Source: JBKPRX01 sp046734795 (GTDB lineage Bacteria > Actinomycetota > Thermoleophilia > Gaiellales > Gaiellaceae). Taken from it: a stretch of DNA of 8,819 nucleotides. Location: NCBI GenBank assembly GCA_046734795.1, contig JBKPRX010000063.1, positions 1 through 8,819 of the forward strand, written 5' to 3'. The notes below the pieces were generated by a model that saw only the letters and a list, made by a program, of their open reading frames with translations, made no database searches and was not told the DNA's origin. The translations under genes and the position numbers were made by a program. This document shows, piece by piece, positions 1 through 5,983 of this stretch (its first letter is position 1; every line of letters begins with the position of its first letter).

Positions 1-405
1 ATCGGACAAGCCGAGTGGGCCCTGGCGAAGGCGGTCGACTACGCCCAGCAGCGCATCGCGTTCGGCAAGCCGATCGCGGAGCAGCAGGCAATTCAGCTTC
101 TTCTCGCAGACAGCGCACTCGACATCTACGCGGCGAAGAACATGGTGTGGCACTGCGCGTGGAAGGTCGAGCAAGGACTGCCGGCGCGGAAGGAGACGTC
201 GATGGTCAAGGTCTTCTGCACCGAGATGCTCTTCCGGGTGATGGATCGCGCGATCAACGTGCACGGCGCGATGGGACTCACAAACGAGGTGCGGCTCGAG
301 GCAGGCCTCCGCTGGGCGAGGACGATCCGCGTGCCGGATGGGACGAGCGAGATCCAGCGGCGCACGATCGCGCGCCAGCTTCTCGCCGGCGATCTGGCGT
401 TTTAG
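1..405 (+). CDS. Acyl-CoA dehydrogenase family protein, C-terminal part (5' end outside window)
   Basis: The frame is open from base 1 to TAG at 403-405 and gives 134 residues, so this is the C-terminal part of a FAD flavoenzyme that forms a trans-2-enoyl thioester from acyl-CoA, usually about 380-400 residues long. Visible family marks are QRIAFGKPIAEQQAIQ early on, NVHGAMGLTNE in the middle (the usual GG-x-G-[YF] region) and DGTSEIQRRTIARQLL near the end, which matches the conserved flavin- and CoA-binding C-terminal helices. Where most members have EGT, with Glu as the catalytic base, this protein has PDGT. Asp at this position recalls the ACAD10/11-type subgroup, which has DGP there. The substrate cannot be told. 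The gene ends convergently with the minus-strand operon. The family call is secure; the subgroup is inference. Confidence 0.93.
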   Translation: MGQAEWALAKAVDYAQQRIAFGKPIAEQQAIQLLLADSALDIYAAKNMVWHCAWKVEQGLPARKETSMVKVFCTEMLFRVMDRAINVHGAMGLTNEVRLEAGLRWARTIRVPDGTSEIQRRTIARQLLAGDLAF

Positions 406-410
406 CGCGG

Positions 411-422
411 CGGCTCGAGCCG
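411..422. repeat. 12-bp perfect palindrome after the acyl-CoA dehydrogenase stop
   Basis: CGGCTCGAGCCG reads the same on both strands and starts five bases after the TAG at 403-405. An overlapping alternative stem pairs CGGCGG (408-413) with CCGCCG (427-432). Its place between convergent genes would suit a bidirectional terminator, but there is no T-tract on either side and the palindrome has no natural loop, so I call only the symmetry and not its function. Confidence 0.35.
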
Positions 423-430
423 AATACCGC

Positions 431-504
431 CGGTGTACACCTACATCACGGAATTCGGCTGCAAACCGTGCGACCTCGCTTACAGCGGTGTACACCTACA
501 TCAC
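431..504. repeat. Pair of 19-bp direct repeats, each with a perfect 10-bp palindrome
   Basis: CGGTGTACACCTACATCAC occurs without mismatch at 431-449 and 486-504, 55 bp start to start. Within each copy GGTGTACACC (432-441 and 487-496) is a perfect palindrome followed by the asymmetric tail TACATCAC. The bases between the copies and beyond the second copy are not alike, so this is not a simple tandem repeat. The pair lies in the 125-bp gap between the convergent acyl-CoA dehydrogenase and the small membrane protein gene. Two protein-binding sites, a folded 3' UTR element or members of a dispersed intergenic repeat family are all possible; nothing here decides between them. Confidence 0.8.
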
Positions 505-530
505 CTTCCCGCGCCGCACGCCCCGCTCTT

Positions 531-935
531 CTAGACACGTCCGCCGGCGACAACGAGGAGCCCCGCGACGACAGCGCCCGCCGAGACGAGAACGAGCAGA
601 GCTACGCGCCGACCGACAACGCTGCGTTCGACGAGGCTCCCACGGACGAGCGTGCCTCGCCACGAGAGCAACTCACACAGAACGAGCAGCCCAATGCCTT
701 CGGCGATCGCAGCCGGAGTCCCGAGCCCGTTCGCTACGGTCCGCAGCACGGCCTCGGCCGCGAGCGCAGCGGCGACGACCGCCATCGCGCCGGGGAGGCC
801 GACGATTGCGACGACGAGCGCGACGCCGCTGACGATCGCGAGCGACTGCACCATGCTCGCTGCGTCGCCTGCGTCGGCGAGCGGCCAGACGGCGAGCACC
901 GCGCCGAGCACAGCCGCCGCCGCGGCGATAGTCAA
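531..935 (-). CDS. Small hydrophobic membrane protein, last gene of the MoxR-DUF58 cluster
   Basis: I do not recognise a family. From a TTG at 935-933 the protein has 134 residues, mostly hydrophobic, with about four predicted membrane segments. The first is near the N-terminus (AAAAVLGAVLAVW), the second spans the AIVSGVALVVAIVGLPGAM stretch and the alanine-rich run after it, then come GIGLLVLCELLSW and, after an Arg-rich loop (VERSVVGRR), VALLVLVSAGAVVAGLLVV. TTG was chosen because TTGA would overlap the stop of the DUF58 gene, as at the junctions upstream. The start is uncertain: an excellent Shine-Dalgarno lies 7 nt before an in-frame ATC at 965-963, and that longer form would place arginines before the first helix. 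A role beside MoxR/DUF58 in the envelope is inferred from context only. Confidence 0.62.
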   Translation of the reverse strand: MTIAAAAAVLGAVLAVWPLADAGDAASMVQSLAIVSGVALVVAIVGLPGAMAVVAAALAAEAVLRTVANGLGTPAAIAEGIGLLVLCELLSWRGTLVRGSLVERSVVGRRVALLVLVSAGAVVAGLLVVAGGRV

Positions 936-2248
936 GCGGAGAGTCGATGCACGGAATGCCGCGATGCGTTCACCTCCTCGATCACGGCCGCGAGCGGTTT
1001 CCCGTCCGGCCAGTCCGTCAGAACGACGCCGAGCTGCTCGAATCGGTAGCGCAAGACGTCGCGGCGCAGCGCCCAAAGACGCAATGCAACGTCGTCGACG
1101 CGGCTCTTCGGTCGCGGTGCGTACGGAAGAGGCGAGAGGTCGACGACAGCGAGATCGAAGCCGCGCGCCCTGACGTCGAGCAGCGTGCGCGCCGCGCGCT
1201 CGTCCAAGAGCGGAGTCAGCGCCAAGACGAGCGCCTGCGGCGGCAGGCTGCGCGGTGGCAGCAGCTCTGCCGCTGTCCACGAACCCTCGAGCGCCGCAGC
1301 AACCGTCGCGTACGGGTCGGCAACACGCAGCGAAACGAGTCCACGCGCGAACTCGGCGTCCACGAGCGTCTCGACGATCCGGTAGAGCTGCCGAGTGCCG
1401 AGAGCAGGCGCGAGCCAGTCCAGCGCGCCGCCGAAACCGATCAAACCGACGCGGTCGTGCCGATCGAGATACCCGCGCGCGAGCTGGGCCGCAGCGTGAA
1501 CGGTGCGATCCAGAAGCTCGGGACCCGACGCGAGGCCATCGAGGAAGAGGACGACGTCGCTATTCCGCTCCGGATGCTCCTCGTTCACGATCAGCTCGCC
1601 TCGCCGCGCGGTGGCGCGCCAATTCACGCGGCGAATGCGATCGCCTGCGCGGAATGCACGGATGTCCGCGAACTCGATCCCCTCTCCTTTCGCCCGAGAG
1701 ACTCGGTCGCCCGAGAACGGTTGTGTGTCCGCGGGAGCGACGAGCGCGTTCAGCCGCTCCGGCCGCGGATAGACGCGGAGCGGTGCGACGGCGTCGAGCT
1801 CACCTTCGTGCGCGACGAGCCCGAAGCTGTCGCGCGCGCGAATAACGCCGCTTCCGAGTCGGTACGCACCCCAATGATTTGCGGCGAGCCTCAGGTCGAT
1901 CCGCCGGCGCCGGCCGCGCTCGACAGTGACGACAACGCGCGGCCGTGTCTCGACGGCTGCGACGCCTTCCGGAAGCGCTAGCACGACGTCGAGCTCGGCG
2001 ACGCCCGTGGTCGAGCTCACTTCGAGGATGCCGTGCACCTCGTCGTCCTCGAGCACGCGCTCGCGCTCGAGCGTCAGCGACACGCTCACATCGACAGGCC
2101 GGACGAGTGCGATCGCGGCAACGAGATACACCACGAAGGGAATCGCGATAACTGCAATCTCGGGTCGCCCGACCGCGATCGCGACCACCAACGTTCCTCC
2201 CGCAAGAGCCGCGTAGACGGCGAGCTTCGGCGCAACGAGCGTCTTCAT
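932..2248 (-). CDS. DUF58 domain-containing protein (MoxR partner, vWA-like)
   Basis: The 438-residue protein starts at ATG 2248-2246, which overlaps the MoxR stop as ATGA. Two membrane segments lie at about 9-27 and 31-49. A beta-rich middle region follows, then the DUF58 core at about 188-224: GIEFADIRAFRAGDRIRRVNW followed by RATARRGELIVNEE, a close match to the family's GxEFxxLRxYxxGDxxRxIxW signature. After it comes a vWA-like fold beginning at VVLFLDGLAS (232-241). The metal-site motif DxSxS is degenerate, with Leu239 in place of the first Ser. DUF58 proteins are usually encoded next to MoxR AAA+ ATPases, and the pair is thought to act in assembling or activating protein complexes, often in the envelope. 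The substrate here is unknown. Confidence 0.93.
   Translation of the reverse strand: MKTLVAPKLAVYAALAGGTLVVAIAVGRPEIAVIAIPFVVYLVAAIALVRPVDVSVSLTLERERVLEDDEVHGILEVSSTTGVAELDVVLALPEGVAAVETRPRVVVTVERGRRRRIDLRLAANHWGAYRLGSGVIRARDSFGLVAHEGELDAVAPLRVYPRPERLNALVAPADTQPFSGDRVSRAKGEGIEFADIRAFRAGDRIRRVNWRATARRGELIVNEEHPERNSDVVLFLDGLASGPELLDRTVHAAAQLARGYLDRHDRVGLIGFGGALDWLAPALGTRQLYRIVETLVDAEFARGLVSLRVADPYATVAAALEGSWTAAELLPPRSLPPQALVLALTPLLDERAARTLLDVRARGFDLAVVDLSPLPYAPRPKSRVDDVALRLWALRRDVLRYRFEQLGVVLTDWPDGKPLAAVIEEVNASRHSVHRLSA
971..979 (-). promoter_or_regulatory. Strong Shine-Dalgarno-like sequence inside the 3' end of the DUF58 gene
   Basis: On the minus strand the bases read GAGGAGGTG followed by A, so GGAGGTGA matches the usual anti-Shine-Dalgarno end of 16S rRNA perfectly. 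It sits about 35 nt before the TTG at 935 and 7 nt before an ATC at 965-963 in the membrane-protein frame. It also encodes Glu-Glu-Val of the DUF58 protein, so chance is possible. It could recruit ribosomes for the last gene of the cluster. Confidence 0.4.
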
Positions 2249-3225
2249 CCGCGGCGCAGCATCGCCTCGTCCGCGGCAGGCGTCGGCACCGTCTCCAGGA
2301 GCTCGGCGACAACCGCGTCGGGCGTGATCCGCTGCACCCACGTCTCGGGCCGCAGCGTTAGTCGATGCGCCAGGGCCGGTACCGCAACCGCCTTCACGTC
2401 GTCCGGAAGAACGAAGTCGCGCCCGGCAAGAGCAGCTTTGCAGCGCGCGAGCTTGAAGATGGCGAGCGAGCCGCGCGGGCTCGCACCGACCTGTACACGC
2501 GGACTGTGGCGGCTCGCATCGACGAGCTGCACGATGTACCGCCCGATGCTCTCCGCCACGTACACGCCCTCCACCGCTCGCTGCAATGCGACAAGCGTCG
2601 GCGCATCGACAACGGGCTCGAGCTCGATCTCGTCCTCTCGGCGCTGCGCACGGCGTTCCAGCATCGTCCACTCGTCGTCGTTCGACGGGTAGCCGATCCC
2701 GAGCCGCAGCAGGAACCGATCGAGTTGCGCCTCGGGAAGCGGATACGTGCCCTCGTACTCGATCGGGTTCTGCGTTGCGAGCACGAGGAACGGACGCTCG
2801 AGCTTGTGCGTCTCGCCGTCGATCGTGACCTGCCGCTCCTGCATCGCCTCGAGAAGCGCAGCCTGCGTCTTCGGCGGCGCGCGATTGATCTCGTCTCCGA
2901 GCAAGAGGTTCGCGAACACCGGGCCGGGCCGGAACTCGAAGTCGCTTCGCCGCTGGTCGAAGATGACCGAGCCCGTGACGTCGGCCGGCATCAAATCCGG
3001 CGTGAACTGAATCCTCGCGAAGCTCATCGTCGACACCTGCGCGAAGGAGCGAGCAACGAGCGTCTTCGCAAGACCCGGAAAGTCTTCGAGAAGCACGTGC
3101 CCGTCGGCGAGCAAACCGAGCGCGACGAGCTCGAGCGCATCGCGCTTCCCGACGACGGCGCGCTCCACTTCGTCGAGCATTAGCGTCACACGCTCGCGAA
3201 CGTCACGGACGCTCAGCTCGCTCAA
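2245..3225 (-). CDS. MoxR-family AAA+ ATPase
   Basis: This 326-residue AAA+ ATPase has the usual MoxR length. Walker A is EDFPGLAKT (47-55), with Asp48 in place of the first Gly of the textbook motif but an intact Lys54-Thr55. Walker B is LLLGDEIN (107-114), sensor 1 lies around LATQNP (149-154), and the family hallmark EYEGTYPLPEAQLDRF spans 156-171. A C-terminal helical lid follows. MoxR proteins hydrolyse ATP to remodel or activate partner proteins, commonly with the DUF58 protein encoded alongside. The start is TTG at 3225-3223, overlapping the upstream stop as TTGA; an ATG at residue 16 (MLDEVERAVVGK) is an alternative but would break the overlap pattern. The stop overlaps the DUF58 start as ATGA. 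Probably cytoplasmic. Confidence 0.95.
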   Translation of the reverse strand: MSELSVRDVRERVTLMLDEVERAVVGKRDALELVALGLLADGHVLLEDFPGLAKTLVARSFAQVSTMSFARIQFTPDLMPADVTGSVIFDQRRSDFEFRPGPVFANLLLGDEINRAPPKTQAALLEAMQERQVTIDGETHKLERPFLVLATQNPIEYEGTYPLPEAQLDRFLLRLGIGYPSNDDEWTMLERRAQRREDEIELEPVVDAPTLVALQRAVEGVYVAESIGRYIVQLVDASRHSPRVQVGASPRGSLAIFKLARCKAALAGRDFVLPDDVKAVAVPALAHRLTLRPETWVQRITPDAVVAELLETVPTPAADEAMLRRG

Positions 3226-3725
3226 ATGCGCTCAACCTCGCTCACGAGCGCCCGGAGTCGGCGCATCGAGAGCCCGCGCCCGTGCGTCTCGTGCGGCGCC
3301 GGACGGTTCGAGCGCACGATGTCCCACAGCTCCGGACTGACGAGCGCTTGGGCGGCTTCGGGCTCTCGCTGGAGGTCGGTGCCGTACCTTCGCGCGAGCC
3401 GCGCCGCAGTGAGCTCGACGAGGACCGGCCGGAAGAAGCGATGCATTGCGTCCGCGCTCGAGCCCGCGGCGCGCGCTTGAAGCCGCGCCGCATCGAGCTG
3501 TGGGATCCGCCACTCTCCAGCCGCACTGGTTGGAAGCTCGAGCTCCTGGAGCTCTTCAGCATCGCTCTGCCACTCGTAGACGCGCACGGCGACCAGAGCC
3601 ACGACGGCTGCGAGCGCGAACAGGAGCGCGACTCGCACGGCGTCCTGCACGTTCGGCTCGAACACGAGACCGATCGCGACGCCCGCCACGGCTGCCGCGA
3701 AGACGCGCGCGACCGCACCGGTCAC
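3222..3725 (-). CDS. Unrecognised membrane-anchored protein between DUF4129 and MoxR genes
   Basis: I cannot name a domain in this 167-residue protein. Two membrane segments lie at about 6-22 and 30-49, joined by a short turn (EPNVQD). After them come an acidic linker (SDAEELQELEL, 54-64), a segment GEWRIPQLD (70-78), and a helical C-terminal domain (about 92-167) rich in Arg and Leu, with ELWDIVRSNRP at 132-142 and a basic amphipathic last helix. The start is GTG at 3725-3723, with GGAGG about nine bases upstream and a GTGA overlap with the DUF4129 gene; the stop overlaps the MoxR TTG as TTGA. Its place inside a tightly coupled operon suggests a subunit or membrane docking partner of the MoxR machinery, which is inference. 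Gene reality is well supported by the coupled overlaps and membrane pattern. Confidence 0.85.
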   Translation of the reverse strand: MTGAVARVFAAAVAGVAIGLVFEPNVQDAVRVALLFALAAVVALVAVRVYEWQSDAEELQELELPTSAAGEWRIPQLDAARLQARAAGSSADAMHRFFRPVLVELTAARLARRYGTDLQREPEAAQALVSPELWDIVRSNRPAPHETHGRGLSMRRLRALVSEVERI

Positions 3726-4624
3726 GACGCCGCCTCCAACTGATCCTGGATCGCCGCGAGCGCGCTGATCGCATCGCGCTTCATCTCCGCATCGACCGGA
3801 TGCGCGCTGAACTTCGCCTCGTGGTAGAGCGACGTCAGTCGCTCGAGCGGCACGCGAGTGACCGAGAAGGCACCGAGCACACGCTGGAGGTACTCGAGCG
3901 CCGTCTCGACCGCCCGCCGCGGCAGCCCTGCCCCATCGAGCGCAAGCTCGAGCGTTGCGTACGCCTTGATCACTGCGACGCGCGGATCGGGCTCACGCTC
4001 GACGTCCGCAAGGGTGAGCGTGATGCTTTCGCGGACGTCCTCGAGTTGCTCGTCGACCTCGGGCTCCACCTCGGGCGCGTGCTCGGGTGTGAGCGTACGC
4101 AACGCAGCAGCGCCGCCCACGGCCAACACGAGCGCGGCGGCGATCCACCACCACGTGCCGAGCGTGAAGCCGGTCCCGCCGTCCGCAGCGTGCGCCGGCG
4201 GCTGTTGCAGCGTGCGCACCGGCGGAGACGTCGGCGCGCGAGCGCCCGTCTCGCGCTTCGGCGCCCCACCGAAGAGAAGCCCCGCCGCAACCGCGGCAAT
4301 CGCGGCGATTGCGAGCAGCTCGAACGCTTGCCGACCCGAGCCGCGCTCGACGTGCCGGTTGTGCCAGAGCATGAAGACGAGCAACGCGCCGACGATCGGG
4401 AAGAGAACGAGCGCCGTGACCGTGAATCCCGGGCTGCGGAAGTCGAGGACGCCGTTCGAGCCGCCGACGTCCCACAACGCGCCGCTGCTCGCGACGCCGA
4501 CTCCGAACGCGACGGCGACCAAGAGCGCAACGACCTGACCGAGCGACAGGCCGAGCGGCGAGCCGAGCTCGCTACGGAAGGTTTGCTCCGATGCAGGCGC
4601 AGCCACGCGCAGCAAGCATCCCAC
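3722..4624 (-). CDS. Four-helix membrane protein with C-terminal DUF4129 domain
   Basis: The protein has 300 residues from GTG 4624-4622. Membrane segments lie at about 29-50, 66-88, 100-120 and 156-176, with a Pro/Thr/Gln-rich, probably extracytoplasmic loop at 121-150. After the last helix an acidic stretch (EHAPEVEPEVDEQLEDV, 181-197) leads into a soluble domain at about 210-290. There DPRVAVIKAYATLELAL, the Pro-Arg-Arg-Ala turn, LTSLYHEAKFSAHPV and the final helix match the DUF4129 pattern. DUF4129 is typically found in MoxR/DUF58/transglutaminase loci; here no transglutaminase domain is present. The gene begins 12 nt after the M15 peptidase stop and ends in a GTGA overlap. No Shine-Dalgarno is clear at 4624; GTG at 4606-4604 is an alternative start. 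The molecular role is unknown. Confidence 0.88.
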   Translation of the reverse strand: MGCLLRVAAPASEQTFRSELGSPLGLSLGQVVALLVAVAFGVGVASSGALWDVGGSNGVLDFRSPGFTVTALVLFPIVGALLVFMLWHNRHVERGSGRQAFELLAIAAIAAVAAGLLFGGAPKRETGARAPTSPPVRTLQQPPAHAADGGTGFTLGTWWWIAAALVLAVGGAAALRTLTPEHAPEVEPEVDEQLEDVRESITLTLADVEREPDPRVAVIKAYATLELALDGAGLPRRAVETALEYLQRVLGAFSVTRVPLERLTSLYHEAKFSAHPVDAEMKRDAISALAAIQDQLEAAS

Positions 4625-4636
4625 ACGAAGGATTGC

Positions 4637-5278
4637 TCAGCGGCCGTTAGCGGAGAAATGCTGATAGTCCGGCGAGCCGCTCCAGCTTCCGCCCCAGCCC
4701 CACCCGACGCTTGCGAACGCGCGCACGAGCACTCCGCCGGCGACGGCCATGCCGGGGCGGTAACGCGAGCGGTCGACGTAAGCGGCGCCGTTACGCGGTC
4801 GCACTCTTCCACCGAGGACGTACGGGTTTTCGACCGTGTTCACGTCGATCGCGGTGCCGAACGCGTGCGAGGACCATCGCTTCGGTCCCGTCGCAACCGC
4901 GTAGCGGCAGTTGAATCCAGACGTGTTGTCCTCGGCCATCGAAGCGTTGTCGCTGCCGTGAAAGATGTCGATTGGATCCATCCGCCGGATCGGAAAGCGC
5001 GCGCCGTAGAGCTCGCGGAAGACGCTGACGACATCGTGTGCGACCGAGGCAGCGACGACGATGCGGCCCGCATGCGCGCGGTGGTCGAAGCCCCAGAAGC
5101 GGAGGCGCACCAACCGCAGCTGCGCCGGCCCGACCGGACAGCCCGGCCGCCACGAGTACGGCAGGTCGGCCGCGGTCACGCGCTCCACGCGCGCCGAGAA
5201 CGCGGGCGGCGAGGGCGCGGCCGCAACTGCTGCGGAGGCGGCGAGTGCCGTGGCAACCAATGCGAGCACGGCGCGCAT
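4637..5278 (-). CDS. Secreted M15-family (VanY/DacB-like) metallopeptidase
   Basis: The protein has 213 residues with an N-terminal Sec signal peptide (MRAVLALVATALAASAAVAA, cleavage near residue 20-21). The catalytic region carries SSHAFGTAIDVN (136-147), the SxHxxGxAxD zinc motif with His138 and Asp145 as ligands, and DYQHFS (204-209) near the C-terminus, giving the third ligand His207 with Asp204 nearby as likely base. MAEDNTSGFNCRYA upstream is also typical. Members of this family are zinc D-Ala-D-Ala or L-Ala-D-Glu peptidases that trim peptidoglycan stem peptides outside the membrane; which bond is cut cannot be told. The gene leads the minus-strand cluster, 12 nt before the DUF4129 gene, and is divergent from an L,D-transpeptidase-like gene with 15 bp between starts. 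A role in wall remodelling with both neighbours is likely. Confidence 0.92.
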   Translation of the reverse strand: MRAVLALVATALAASAAVAAAPSPPAFSARVERVTAADLPYSWRPGCPVGPAQLRLVRLRFWGFDHRAHAGRIVVAASVAHDVVSVFRELYGARFPIRRMDPIDIFHGSDNASMAEDNTSGFNCRYAVATGPKRWSSHAFGTAIDVNTVENPYVLGGRVRPRNGAAYVDRSRYRPGMAVAGGVLVRAFASVGWGWGGSWSGSPDYQHFSANGR

Positions 5279-5293
5279 ATCGTGGGCAGCGTA
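5278..5293. promoter_or_regulatory. Possible face-to-face -10 elements between divergent wall genes
   Basis: Only 15 bp separate the ATG codons of the M15 gene (minus, 5278) and the transpeptidase gene (plus, 5294). TATCGT at 5278-5283 fits TANNNT on the plus strand, ten bases before the plus ATG. TACGCT on the minus strand (5293-5288) fits TANNNT nine bases before the minus ATG. Both spacings would give leaderless or nearly leaderless mRNAs, which are common in actinobacteria. No clear -35 boxes were seen and such hexamers are weak evidence. Confidence 0.25.
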
Positions 5294-5983
5294 ATGCGTC
5301 GTGCCGTCTGCCTCTCGCTCGCGCTAGCGGCCGTCTGGCCGGCGGCGGCGTCCGCCGGCGGTCGCGGCGAGCAAGCGTGTGCGGCATCGCTGCCGAAGGG
5401 TCTCTCGCTTCCAGGGTCGTCGCGTCAACTCGTAACCGTCGTGGCGCAGACTGCGGACGCGACGACGGCGTCAGTTCGTCTCTGGGAGCGCGACGCCAAC
5501 TGTTGGCGCGCAGTCGCGGGCCCGTGGCGCGCGCACGTCGGGCGCAACGGCGTGTCGGCCGACCGCCACGAAGGAGACGGAACGACGCCGCTCGGCACAT
5601 TCGGCTTCCTGCCGACGATGTATGGAACAGCGCCGAACCCGGGTGTGCGCTACCGCTACCACCAGCTCGTGTGCGGCGACTGGTGGGACGCAGACGTTGC
5701 GTCGCGCACGTACAACCGCTTCCGTCACGTCGCCTGCAACGCGAAGCCGCCGTTCGCCGCCGCGAGCGAAGCGCTCTGGCGCTACCGGGCCGCGTATCGC
5801 CATCTCGTCGCGCTGGACTTCAACACGGACCCAGTCGTGCCCGGCCGCGGCTCGGCGATGTTCCTCCACGCGGACACAGGCCGCCCAACTGCAGGCTGCG
5901 TCAGCCTGCCCCTCGCACACTTGCTGCAGACGCTCCGTTGGCTCGATCCGAAAGCGCAACCGCGGATCGCGATCTCGGCGTGA
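5294..5983 (+). CDS. Secreted L,D-transpeptidase (YkuD-fold) family protein
   Basis: The protein has 229 residues from ATG 5294, beginning with a signal peptide (MRRAVCLSLALAAVWPAAASA, cleavage near 21). The catalytic signature is in the C-terminal part: FLHADTGRPTAGCVSLP (190-206), with His192 and nucleophile Cys202 in the YkuD-type arrangement, ahead of the conserved LRWLDP. GDGTTPLGTFGF (94-105) matches the G-x-x-x-TPxGxF segment typical of the family. Other cysteines (30, 70, 127, 148) could form disulfides outside the cell. Members make 3-3 peptidoglycan cross-links or attach proteins; this type is short and has no LysM or other wall-binding domain. A long open frame continues upstream of 5294, but the signal peptide fixes the start. 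The stop overlaps the DUF1684 start (GTGA). No Shine-Dalgarno was seen. Confidence 0.9.
   Translation: MRRAVCLSLALAAVWPAAASAGGRGEQACAASLPKGLSLPGSSRQLVTVVAQTADATTASVRLWERDANCWRAVAGPWRAHVGRNGVSADRHEGDGTTPLGTFGFLPTMYGTAPNPGVRYRYHQLVCGDWWDADVASRTYNRFRHVACNAKPPFAAASEALWRYRAAYRHLVALDFNTDPVVPGRGSAMFLHADTGRPTAGCVSLPLAHLLQTLRWLDPKAQPRIAISA

Noticed and set aside
431..504. Start of a CRISPR array
   Set aside because: There are only two repeat copies of 19 bp, shorter than usual CRISPR repeats, with a 36-base spacer, no third copy and no cas gene nearby.
406..530. Bidirectional rho-independent terminator in the convergent gap
   Set aside because: Stems are possible around 408-432, but no T-tract follows on either strand and the competing palindromes give no single convincing hairpin.
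15..1049. 344-residue plus-strand open frame at the left end
   Set aside because: It runs out of frame through the acyl-CoA dehydrogenase, across the intergenic repeats and antisense to the membrane protein; composition is Arg/Ala/Glu-rich, as expected of a GC-rich shadow.
936..1280. N-terminal extension of the small membrane protein to an ATG at 1280
   Set aside because: The extension lies entirely within the DUF58 coding region in another frame, is Arg/Ala-rich and has no domain, so the start is placed at or near 935-965.
947..3183. Long plus-strand open frames opposite DUF58 and MoxR (947-1981, 2365-3183)
   Set aside because: Both lie antisense to proteins with complete family signatures and show no domain, signal or ribosome binding site of their own.
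3446..5293. Very long plus-strand open frame running into the transpeptidase gene
   Set aside because: The stretch before 5294 is antisense to DUF4129 and M15 genes, is Arg-rich and low in complexity, and has no recognisable domain. The signal peptide at 5294 marks the true start.
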